This document shows, one piece after another, positions 1 through 5,380 of a stretch of DNA of 5,380 nt (its first letter is position 1; every line of letters starts with the position of its first letter). A model generated the notes under the pieces. That model was not told where the DNA came from, did not search any database, and saw nothing but the letters and a program-made list of their open reading frames with translations. A program made the position numbers and the translations under genes. The stretch covers positions 1 through 5,380 of the forward strand of contig CAMBQS010000264.1 of NCBI GenBank assembly GCA_945870015.1. Reading direction: 5' to 3'. Source of the DNA: Desulfocicer vacuolatum DSM 3385. GTDB taxonomy: Bacteria; Desulfobacterota; Desulfobacteria; Desulfobacterales; SURF-7.

Positions 1-13
1 CGATATCCTGACC

Positions 14-1231
14 ATGACCATCCTGCTGCTCCCCCCAAAATTTCCAGTAGACCGGAAGGTTCATGTTGCCAAAGGTGATGACCCCTATGAAACCACACGG
101 GCGGTACTGAAGCAGATCGACCTCTCTTTTCTAAAAAACAAGAAGGTTCTGCTTAAACCCAACGTGGGACGAATCGCCCCCCGGGAACAGGGCATCATTA
201 CCGATCCCAGGGTTGTGGCCGCAGCAATAGACTGGTTTATGGAAATCGGTGCGGAAGTGGCCGTCGGAGAAAGCCCCATTGTGGGCGTGGATACCTTGGA
301 AGCCTTTCATGCTGCCGGTATCACCGAAATCGCCGGCAAGCGGAAGTGCAGGCTGATCGATCTGAATGAGGGAAAGTATATAGACCTCCCTGCCCCGGAT
401 GGCGTTGCGGTAAAGGGATTCAAAGCCTGCAATCCGATCTTCGCGTTTGATTTCCTGGTTTCCATACCGGTGATGAAAATGCACATGCATACCGGTGTTT
501 CTCTGTCCATCAAGAATATGAAAGGGTGTCTGTGGCGGCGCAGCAAGGTGGATCTGCATATGCTGCCGCCGGTTGAAGGCCATGAAGAAAAACCGATCAA
601 TATCGCCATTACGGATATGTCCGGAGTTCTCCGCCCTCACCTTTCCATCGTTGACGGGACTGTTGGAATGGAAGGTCTGGGACCCAGTGCCGGCAAAGCA
701 AAACCCTTCGGAGTTGTCCTGGCCGGCCTGGATCCCTTTGCCGTTGATGCGGTTGCCTGTAAGCTGATGGGCACTACCGCTGAAAAAATTCCCCATCTTT
801 CCATGGGAGCGACACGCGGATACGGAGTTATCGATCTTGCTCAGATTCAGGTCTCTCCGGAGAACTGGGAAGAGTGGATCACTCCGTTCCTGCCTCCACC
901 GGAAAACCTGTCCATCGAATTTCCAAATGTCAAAGTGTATGACAAAAATTCATGCAGTGCCTGCCAGTCCACCCTGCTGCTGTTTTTAAAAAGGTACCGG
1001 AAGGTCATTCTGGATTATTTCCCAAAAGATCAACCCATCCGGTTTGCCATTGGAAAAGGGCATGAAGCTGTTCCGGAAAATACCATCTGTATTGGAAACT
1101 GCTCCGCCAATATCGGAAAAGACAACCTTTTTATAAAAGGATGTCCGCCGGTTGCCAGTGAAATCCTGTGTGAAATCACCGGAAAGCCTTCCATTGATCT
1201 TCTGGATGGAAAAAGCGAGACGCCGGAATAA
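14..1231 (+). CDS. DUF362 domain-containing protein with cysteine-rich C-terminus
   Basis: This is a 405-residue DUF362 (PF04015) protein; the family has no settled biochemical role, and its members are common in anaerobes and often linked to Fe-S proteins. Family signatures seen are VLLKPNV (45-51), TDPRVV (63-68) with VGES (84-87), the PVMKMHMHTGVSLSIKNMKG block (152-171), SIVDGTVGMEGLGP (211-224) and the DPFAVDAVA block (240-248). After the core, residues 314-377 carry CxxC (C314, C317), CxxxC (C359, C363) and GCPP (C377). This spacing could bind a metal or Fe-S cluster, which is inference. No signal peptide or membrane segment is evident, so a cytoplasmic location is likely. The frame stays open to the window's left edge and no ribosome binding site is visible in the 13 bases before this ATG, so the true start may lie upstream. 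The conserved fold seems to begin near residue 15, so little should be missing. The next gene is 159 bases away, and a functional link to it is not apparent. Confidence 0.85.
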   Translation: MTILLLPPKFPVDRKVHVAKGDDPYETTRAVLKQIDLSFLKNKKVLLKPNVGRIAPREQGIITDPRVVAAAIDWFMEIGAEVAVGESPIVGVDTLEAFHAAGITEIAGKRKCRLIDLNEGKYIDLPAPDGVAVKGFKACNPIFAFDFLVSIPVMKMHMHTGVSLSIKNMKGCLWRRSKVDLHMLPPVEGHEEKPINIAITDMSGVLRPHLSIVDGTVGMEGLGPSAGKAKPFGVVLAGLDPFAVDAVACKLMGTTAEKIPHLSMGATRGYGVIDLAQIQVSPENWEEWITPFLPPPENLSIEFPNVKVYDKNSCSACQSTLLLFLKRYRKVILDYFPKDQPIRFAIGKGHEAVPENTICIGNCSANIGKDNLFIKGCPPVASEILCEITGKPSIDLLDGKSETPE

Positions 1232-1390
1232 ACCAAGCCTTGAATAATGGGTATGCAAAATTTAAAAAATATGATACAATTCCTGCATAAAAATCCATAA
1301 TTCCACTTATCTCTGCTTTTTAACTGTTAATCCAGACTGATGATATACCATGAATGGTTATTTCCTTAGAAATAATCTGAAACGGGAAAA
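1232..1390 (+). promoter_or_regulatory. AT-rich intergenic gap, possible promoter region of the kinase operon
   Basis: The gap between the DUF362 gene and the kinase is 159 bases and clearly richer in A+T than its flanks. Two weak sigma70-like pairs can be drawn: TTGAAT (1240-1245) with TAAAAA (1263-1268), spacer 17, and TTAACT (1320-1325) with TATACC (1344-1349), spacer 18. Each hexamer matches consensus at only four of six positions, so neither is reliable alone. TATGAT (1270-1275) is a better -10 box but has no partner at the right distance. No GC-rich hairpin with a T-run was found, so read-through from the DUF362 gene cannot be excluded. Size and composition favour a separate promoter for the signalling genes (inference). 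Confidence 0.3.
1356..1377 (+). promoter_or_regulatory. Small hairpin in the leader of the kinase gene
   Basis: GGTTATTTC (1356-1364) can pair with GAAATAATC (1369-1377) over nine pairs, including one G-U, closing a CTTA loop. The hairpin ends 13 bases before the kinase ATG. The ribosome binding site in between is weak (CGGGA, about 1384-1388). The stem is AT-rich with no following T-run, so it is not a terminator. It could tune translation initiation or message stability, but a chance palindrome in AT-rich DNA is also possible. Confidence 0.25.
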
Positions 1391-4120
1391 ATGACAATCA
1401 AACAAAAACTGAAATGGCTCCTGCTTTTGCCGGTTATCGTGCTTCTCTATGTTGCCGGGAACTACGGGCTGCAAAACCTTGTGATCCTGCCCAGCTTTGC
1501 TTCCCTGGAAAATGATGAAGCCAGAAAAAATCTGGAGCGATGCCTGGACACTATCCAGGGAGAGATCCATCACCTGAGAATGATTGCAGGAGACTGGGCA
1601 ATATGGGATGACACCTATCGTTTTGTGCAGGATCGGAATCCGAAATATATTGAATCCAATTTTCATTGGAATTCACTGGAAAGCGCCAGTGGTATAAACC
1701 TGATCTACATTGTTTCTTTACAGGGAAACGTTATCTGGGGGGAAGCCTATGACTCATCCCGGAACGGGAAAATCAGCATGGCGGAATTCCCGGATACGGT
1801 TTTCCCAAAAGACCACCGCCTGTTGAAACTGAGTGAGAAAAACCAGAATCAAGCCGGAATCCTGATCACGGATAAAGGACTCATGTTCGTTACATCACTC
1901 CCCATACTCAAAAGCTCCGGCGAAGGCCCTTCCATGGGTGTCCTGATCATGGGAAGATTTGTAAAAAAGGAGATGATCAAGGACCTGATCGAAAAAACCC
2001 GCGTGGATTTTTCCCTGAAAACCATTAACCAGGACCCATTAACTCCTGAAGAAAGGGATATCGCGGCCAGGCTGGATGCAACCCCTTTTGAAATCGTCAT
2101 TCAAAATAAAAACATTCTCCATATATACAGTCTATTGCGCGACGTGACAGGCGCTCCGGCTCTCCTGCTGCGGGTGGAGGTGCCGAGAGTCATCATGAGC
2201 AAGGGGAAAACTGCTGCCTGGTTTGTCTCTGTTTCGGTTCTGACGGCAATGACCCTGATTGCTGCTTTTATTGCTGCGATCATGAATACGCATATTATGA
2301 ATATACGAAAAAGAACATCACTCATCGAATCCATTGTAGATGAACGGACACTGGAACTTCAGGAAGCAAAGGAGGAAGCCGTTCAATTACAGATTGCCGC
2401 AGAAAAGGCAACCAAGGCAAAAAGCGAATTCCTCGCCAACATGAGTCATGAAATCCGGACACCTCTCAATGTGGTTATCGGCATGGCCGAGGTTGTCATG
2501 AAAACAGCAAGAGACGACCGTCAGCGGACAATGCTGGATACAATCCACCGGGAAGCCCGATCCCTTCTGGGAATCCTGAACAGAATTCTGGATTTTTCAA
2601 AAATCGAAGCCGGAAAACTGGAACCGGAGAATATCCCGTTTGATTTACGGGTGATGATCGATGATCTGATGAAAAGTATTGCATTTCATGCAAAGCAGAA
2701 AGGACTGGATTTTTCCTTCCGGCTTTCAACAGATGTCCCGCAACATGTGATTGGAGATCCGGGTCTCATCCGGCAGATATTAATGAACCTGGCCGGGAAT
2801 TCGATCAAATTCACCTCAACCGGCAGTATCCACATTCAAGGGGAATTGCTGAAAAAAGAGAAAGAAAACATAAAAGTCAAATTTACTGTCCAGGATACGG
2901 GCATCGGCATTGCAAAAGAGAATCAGGATAATATTTTCGAAAGCTTCACACAGGCAGACGGTTCAACAACCCGGAAATTCGGAGGAACCGGTCTGGGAAC
3001 CACCATTGCCAAAAACCTTGCGGAACTGATGGGTGGAGAGATGGGAATGGAAAGCAAACTGGGTTCAGGAAGTACATTCTGGTTTACACTTACGCTTGCC
3101 TGTCAGGAGCATCCGGTCATAACCGATGCTGAGCCGACTCTTTCTCTTGACAACCTGCGTATTCTGGTTGCCAGAGGCATCCGTTCCGATCCTTGTCTGC
3201 AATCAGAGCATCTGATAATGGAAAACCAGCAGCAGGAAAATCCAGCAAGGAAGCAATCCCTGATTACCCGGCATACCCTTGCTGAAACCTTCCGCAAAAA
3301 TATCCGGATTCTTCTTGCAGAGGACTATCCTGCAAACCAGACAATTGCACTGCTTCATCTGGAGGAAGCCGGATTCCAGGTTGATCTTGTGGATGATGGA
3401 GAAAAAGCAGTACAGGCCTATATGAACAAACCATATGATGTCATCCTGATGGATATCCAGATGCCGGTCATGGATGGATATGAGGCTACCAGAAAAATCC
3501 GTGACCTGGAACGGGAAAAACAAAAACCCGTTCCGGACAAAAAATCAAATCTGCCGAAATTCATACCGGTAATTGCAATGACTGCTCATTCCCTGAAAGG
3601 AGACCGGGAAAAGTGTCTGGATGCAGGAATGAATGACTACATTACCAAACCCCTGAATTTTAAAGAACTGACTGCAATGGTTTCAAAATGGGCCGGGATC
3701 AGTCCCGTGTCATCGCCATATAAAATGGAACCAAAATGCTCGTCTGATCCGGAAAAAATCAGTCAGAACAAATTGACGGAAGAAATCCATCCCCTGGATT
3801 TTGAAAAAGCCCTTTCAGAATTCATGGGCAAAAAAGATATTCTTTTCAAAACCCTCAACCAGTTTCTGAAGCAAGGCAGAACACAGGTGGAAACCATCCG
3901 TACTGCGATTGCAGAAGAACAGATTGAGGTCATTCGGGCGGAAGCGCATAAATTAAAAGGCGGGTCTGCCAATTTAACCATGGAAAGGCTGTCCGCAATC
4001 GCCTGTGATCTGGAAAATTCAGGCGGCAGCAGGCAACTGAAAGAAGCTCCCGGACTTCTGTCACAGATGGAACTGGAATTTTCCCGCCTGGAAACATTCC
4101 TTCAGGCAGACAGGGTTTAA
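1391..4120 (+). CDS. CHASE4 membrane hybrid histidine kinase with receiver and HPt domains
   Basis: This 909-residue sensor kinase should autophosphorylate in response to an unknown extracytoplasmic signal. Domains in order: TM1 (about 7-29); CHASE4 sensor (about 35-200) with the hallmark DWAIWDDTY at 68-76; TM2 (about 274-298); helical linker (310-345); HisKA with SHEIRTPLN, phosphorylated His353; HATPase_c with N box around N466-N470, DTGIGI (502-507), an F box at 516-519 and GGTGLG (531-536). A receiver remnant follows (586-633), then an intact receiver (about 637-768) with E644/D645, phosphoacceptor D688, T731 and K753, and a C-terminal HPt (about 800-905) with His853 in HKLKGGSAN. All catalytic residues of a His-Asp-His relay are present. 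The start is supported by TM1 lying directly behind it, although its ribosome binding site (CGGGA) is weak. The next gene, 39 bases downstream, supplies two candidate phosphate acceptors. The ligand cannot be read from the sequence. Confidence 0.93.
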   Translation: MTIKQKLKWLLLLPVIVLLYVAGNYGLQNLVILPSFASLENDEARKNLERCLDTIQGEIHHLRMIAGDWAIWDDTYRFVQDRNPKYIESNFHWNSLESASGINLIYIVSLQGNVIWGEAYDSSRNGKISMAEFPDTVFPKDHRLLKLSEKNQNQAGILITDKGLMFVTSLPILKSSGEGPSMGVLIMGRFVKKEMIKDLIEKTRVDFSLKTINQDPLTPEERDIAARLDATPFEIVIQNKNILHIYSLLRDVTGAPALLLRVEVPRVIMSKGKTAAWFVSVSVLTAMTLIAAFIAAIMNTHIMNIRKRTSLIESIVDERTLELQEAKEEAVQLQIAAEKATKAKSEFLANMSHEIRTPLNVVIGMAEVVMKTARDDRQRTMLDTIHREARSLLGILNRILDFSKIEAGKLEPENIPFDLRVMIDDLMKSIAFHAKQKGLDFSFRLSTDVPQHVIGDPGLIRQILMNLAGNSIKFTSTGSIHIQGELLKKEKENIKVKFTVQDTGIGIAKENQDNIFESFTQADGSTTRKFGGTGLGTTIAKNLAELMGGEMGMESKLGSGSTFWFTLTLACQEHPVITDAEPTLSLDNLRILVARGIRSDPCLQSEHLIMENQQQENPARKQSLITRHTLAETFRKNIRILLAEDYPANQTIALLHLEEAGFQVDLVDDGEKAVQAYMNKPYDVILMDIQMPVMDGYEATRKIRDLEREKQKPVPDKKSNLPKFIPVIAMTAHSLKGDREKCLDAGMNDYITKPLNFKELTAMVSKWAGISPVSSPYKMEPKCSSDPEKISQNKLTEEIHPLDFEKALSEFMGKKDILFKTLNQFLKQGRTQVETIRTAIAEEQIEVIRAEAHKLKGGSANLTMERLSAIACDLENSGGSRQLKEAPGLLSQMELEFSRLETFLQADRV
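3146..3289 (+). other. Collapsed first receiver domain inside the kinase
   Basis: Between the ATPase and the intact receiver, residues 586-633 read like the two ends of a missing receiver. LDNLRILVA resembles a receiver's first beta strand, but the acidic pair that should follow (usually VDDN) is replaced by RGI. About 25 residues later comes SLITRHTLAE (623-632), which resembles the linker that commonly joins tandem receivers in hybrid kinases (xLxTRHSLxE before RILLAEDN). About 100 residues that would carry the phosphoacceptor Asp, the Thr/Ser and the Lys are absent. The reading frame is intact, so the protein is still made with one working receiver. An independent, unrelated linker is the alternative. 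Confidence 0.5.
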
Positions 4121-4159
4121 AAAAGTCCCGGGCCGGGCTATTACCTGAAACAGATCTGG
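4121..4159 (+). other. Short intergenic spacer supporting co-transcription
   Basis: Only 39 bases separate the kinase stop from the next start. There is a GC-rich patch (CCCGGGCCGGGC, about 4127-4138) but no stem followed by a T-run, so no intrinsic terminator. No promoter is recognisable. The layout favours one transcript for the kinase and the double-receiver gene. Confidence 0.5.
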
Positions 4160-5098
4160 ATGGACAATATGAAAATTCTGATTGCCGATGATGATGCTTC
4201 GAGTTTGAGCAAAATGACAGCGATTCTGGAGGAACTGGGCCCCTGCACTGCGGTTGAAGGTGGCTCCGAAGCTGTAAAGGCTTTTGGAGATGCCTTGTCA
4301 CACGCCGAACCGTTTGATCTGGTCACACTGGATATCGATATGCCGGATCTGGATGGAATTAAGGTTCTTCAGAAAATCCGGATGATGGAAGAAGAAGAAA
4401 AGGTTTCAAAATCAAACCGAACCCGGATCATAATGGTTTCGGGGAAATCAGATAAAACAAGTCTCATCGACTGTTTAAAAGCAGGGTGCGACAGTTTTAT
4501 TGTAAAACCATTCAATATTACAACCCTGATCGAAAAGATGGAAGCCATCGAGAACAGGGATGGCCAGAAATCGCTCACCCTTCCCAAATCATTTACAGAT
4601 CGGTTCACAGAAAACCGGAAAGAAGAAAAATCCCTTCCAGAAGCAGAAAAGCAGTCATCTATAAAAGAGGAATCGCCGAAACCGCCTGAACGACTGCGTA
4701 TCCTTATTGTTGACGACGACGATATCAGCAGGCAGAAGATGGAAACCATCCTGGAAGGAGTCGGAGAATGCACATCAGCAAGCAGCGGCCGGGAAGCAAT
4801 CACATTTTTCCAGACCGCCCTGAAACAGGAAAAATTTTTCCATCTGATCACACTGGATTATTCCATGCCGGAATTGAGCGGTCTGGAAGCGATGGCTCAG
4901 ATCCGGAAAATCGAATCTGCTGAAAAAGTTTCAACCGGAAATTTAACAAAAATCATTATGGTCACCGGACATTCAGACAAGGAGAACGTCATCACCTGCC
5001 TCAAAGCCGGCTGCAATGAATATGTCGTGAAACCATTCAACCAGGAAACCATATTCCAGCGGTTGAAGAAATTGAAGCTTATTGATCCGCAGTCCTGA
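4160..5098 (+). CDS. Tandem double-receiver response regulator without output domain
   Basis: This 312-residue protein consists of two CheY-like receivers and nothing else recognisable. Receiver 1 (about 4-130) has D10/D11/D12, phosphoacceptor D58 in TLDIDMPDLDG, S94 and K116. Receiver 2 (about 178-306) has D185-D188, phosphoacceptor D233 in TLDYSMPELSG, T269 and K291. Both active sites are complete. A charged, Lys/Glu/Ser/Pro-rich linker (about 131-177) with no evident fold joins them. There is no signal peptide, membrane segment, helix-turn-helix, GGDEF, EAL, HD-GYP or CheB-like domain, so it should act in the cytoplasm through partner binding or as a relay or phosphate sink. The upstream kinase ends in an HPt domain, its likely phosphodonor (inference from adjacency). 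A second ATG at 4169 gives MKILIADDD, a typical receiver start, and GGATGG lies five bases before it; that start is at least as plausible as 4160. Confidence 0.92.
   Translation: MDNMKILIADDDASSLSKMTAILEELGPCTAVEGGSEAVKAFGDALSHAEPFDLVTLDIDMPDLDGIKVLQKIRMMEEEEKVSKSNRTRIIMVSGKSDKTSLIDCLKAGCDSFIVKPFNITTLIEKMEAIENRDGQKSLTLPKSFTDRFTENRKEEKSLPEAEKQSSIKEESPKPPERLRILIVDDDDISRQKMETILEGVGECTSASSGREAITFFQTALKQEKFFHLITLDYSMPELSGLEAMAQIRKIESAEKVSTGNLTKIIMVTGHSDKENVITCLKAGCNEYVVKPFNQETIFQRLKKLKLIDPQS
4172..5041 (+). repeat. Internal duplication of the receiver domain (two copies, 525-base offset)
   Basis: Residues 5-119 and 180-294 align end to end with no gap at a constant offset of 175 residues. By hand count about 59 of 115 positions are identical. 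Shared stretches include EKVS, IIMV, the GxSDK motif, CLKAGC and VKPFN. Identity extends well beyond the general receiver motifs, so the copies descend from a duplication of one domain rather than from fusion of two unrelated regulators. The nucleotide copies have diverged, so the event is not recent. Confidence 0.8.
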
Positions 5099-5170
5099 AG
5101 TCTGCATTATTACAATTCCCATTATTCCGTAAAAATATTTTTCATCCAAGATGTAAGAAAATCTATTATT

Positions 5171-5217
5171 AAACGTCAATTATTAAAACCTTAAGAAAGG
5201 TTGGAATTGACGTTTTT
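5171..5217 (+). terminator. Probable intrinsic terminator of the kinase / double-receiver operon
   Basis: AAACGTCAATT (5171-5181) pairs perfectly over 11 bases with AATTGACGTTT (5205-5215). Inside it a second stem, AACCTT (5187-5192) with AAGGTT (5197-5202), closes an AAGA loop, with an unequal internal bulge between the stems. The right arm runs into a T-tract (5213-5217). It starts 73 bases after the upstream stop. The stem is AT-rich and the T-tract overlaps the arm, so termination may be only moderately strong, but position and form fit an intrinsic terminator. Confidence 0.65.
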
Positions 5218-5343
5218 ACTATTTTGGCGCTATCTGTTTAGATTCGATTGCCGGATTTAAAAAAGATAGTGAAAGCCTATGATTCCAAGCTGTTTGGATC
5301 AATATAGAAAATAATAAAACTTATCAACTACAAAAAGTGTAAA

Positions 5344-5350
5344 AAGGAGG
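5344..5350 (+). promoter_or_regulatory. Strong ribosome binding site (AAGGAGG)
   Basis: AAGGAGG is a near-perfect anti-Shine-Dalgarno match and the best in the window. It lies five bases before the ATG at 5356, directly against the ATG at 5351, and 17 bases before the ATG at 5368. Spacing therefore picks 5356 as the intended start, although that frame closes after three codons. Confidence 0.6.
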
Positions 5351-5355
5351 ATGAA

Positions 5356-5380
5356 ATGGAAAAATAAATGATATTTCTGA
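5356..5380 (+). CDS. Start of a downstream gene, apparently frameshifted or preceded by a three-codon mini-ORF
   Basis: The ATG best placed for the AAGGAGG site encodes Met-Glu-Lys and then stops (TAA, 5365-5367). Another ATG follows immediately at 5368 and stays open to the window end (Met-Ile-Phe-Leu). One extra A in the run of five at 5360-5364 would instead give MEKINDIS, open to the edge and a natural-looking protein start. So this is either a gene with a one-base deletion or sequencing error, or a minimal leader cistron with stop-start coupling. Too little of the gene is present to name a product. Confidence 0.3.

Larger units (their letters stand above)
5099..5367 (+). other. AT-rich intergenic region after the double-receiver gene
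   Basis: This stretch holds the terminator-like hairpin at 5171-5217 and otherwise no recognisable gene or RNA. Weaker palindromes are CTATCT (5230-5235) with AGATAG (5264-5269), and GATTCCAA (5281-5288) with TTGGATC (5294-5300), the latter with one bulged base. No promoter with both boxes at proper spacing was found; TTGACG (5207-5212) sits inside the terminator arm and its -10 partner TATCTG is poor. The right end carries a strong ribosome binding site. Confidence 0.5.

Noticed and set aside
131..796. Long antisense open frame (221 codons) opposite the DUF362 gene
   Set aside because: It lies wholly within a gene with clear family motifs, its translation shows no recognisable domain, and it is explained by codon bias on the opposite strand.
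1270..1275. TATGAT as a -10 box for the kinase operon
   Set aside because: At 16-18 bases upstream there is no -35-like hexamer; the only TTGA-type box nearby is 24 bases away, outside the normal spacing.
1252..1289. Inverted repeat TATGCA / TGCATA after the DUF362 gene as a terminator
   Set aside because: The stem is only six pairs with a 26-base loop and no T-run follows, so it does not support termination.
3203..3523. Antisense open frame of 106 codons within the kinase
   Set aside because: It sits opposite the conserved receiver and shows no domain or ribosome binding site of note.
4369..4851. Antisense open frame of 160 codons opposite the double-receiver gene
   Set aside because: Its translation is Ser/Phe/Arg-rich low-complexity sequence, as expected from the reverse complement of Glu/Lys-rich coding DNA; the sense frame is a confident receiver protein.
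5351..5371. Six-codon ORF (MKWKNK) beginning at the ATG touching AAGGAGG
   Set aside because: There is no spacing between the ribosome site and this ATG, so initiation there is unlikely.

Overview
The window holds three complete or nearly complete genes, all on the + strand, and the first bases of a possible fourth. The likely source is an anaerobic, non-phototrophic bacterium of the Desulfobacterota (Desulfobacterales-like). This rests on a DUF362 protein with a cysteine-rich C-terminus, a CHASE4 hybrid histidine kinase whose G2 box reads GLGTT, and receiver domains of the TLDxxMPxLxG / GxSDK / LKAGC / VKPFN style. It is inferred from protein flavour; no rRNA or other taxonomic marker is present.

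Layout: (1) About 14-1231 encodes a DUF362 (PF04015) protein with five C-terminal cysteines that could form a metal or Fe-S site. Its start lies at the window edge and may be further upstream. (2) 1232-1390 is an AT-rich gap with no convincing terminator, two weak promoter-like pairs and a small hairpin just before the next gene. (3) 1391-4120 encodes a 909-residue membrane sensor kinase: TM, CHASE4, TM, signalling helix, HisKA, HATPase, a collapsed remnant of a first receiver, one intact receiver, and HPt. (4) 39 bases later, 4160-5098 encodes a 312-residue protein made only of two receiver domains joined by a charged linker. (5) 5099-5380 holds a strong terminator-like hairpin (5171-5217), AT-rich sequence, and a good ribosome binding site followed by a start that stops after three codons (or a gene with a one-base deletion).

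Working model (inference): genes 3 and 4 form one transcription unit and a multistep phosphorelay. An extracytoplasmic ligand is sensed by CHASE4; phosphate then moves from His353 to Asp688 to His853 within the kinase, and on to Asp58 and/or Asp233 of the double-receiver protein. No DNA-binding, cyclic-di-GMP or methyltransferase output domain is present, so the final target is outside the window or is reached through protein-protein contact. The two receivers of the small protein align without gaps at a constant offset of 175 residues (about 59 of 115 identical by hand count) and so arose by internal duplication. I see no mobile element, CRISPR array, tRNA or rRNA. The most notable points are the collapsed receiver in the kinase, the duplicated output-less receiver protein, and the apparent one-base frameshift at the right edge.
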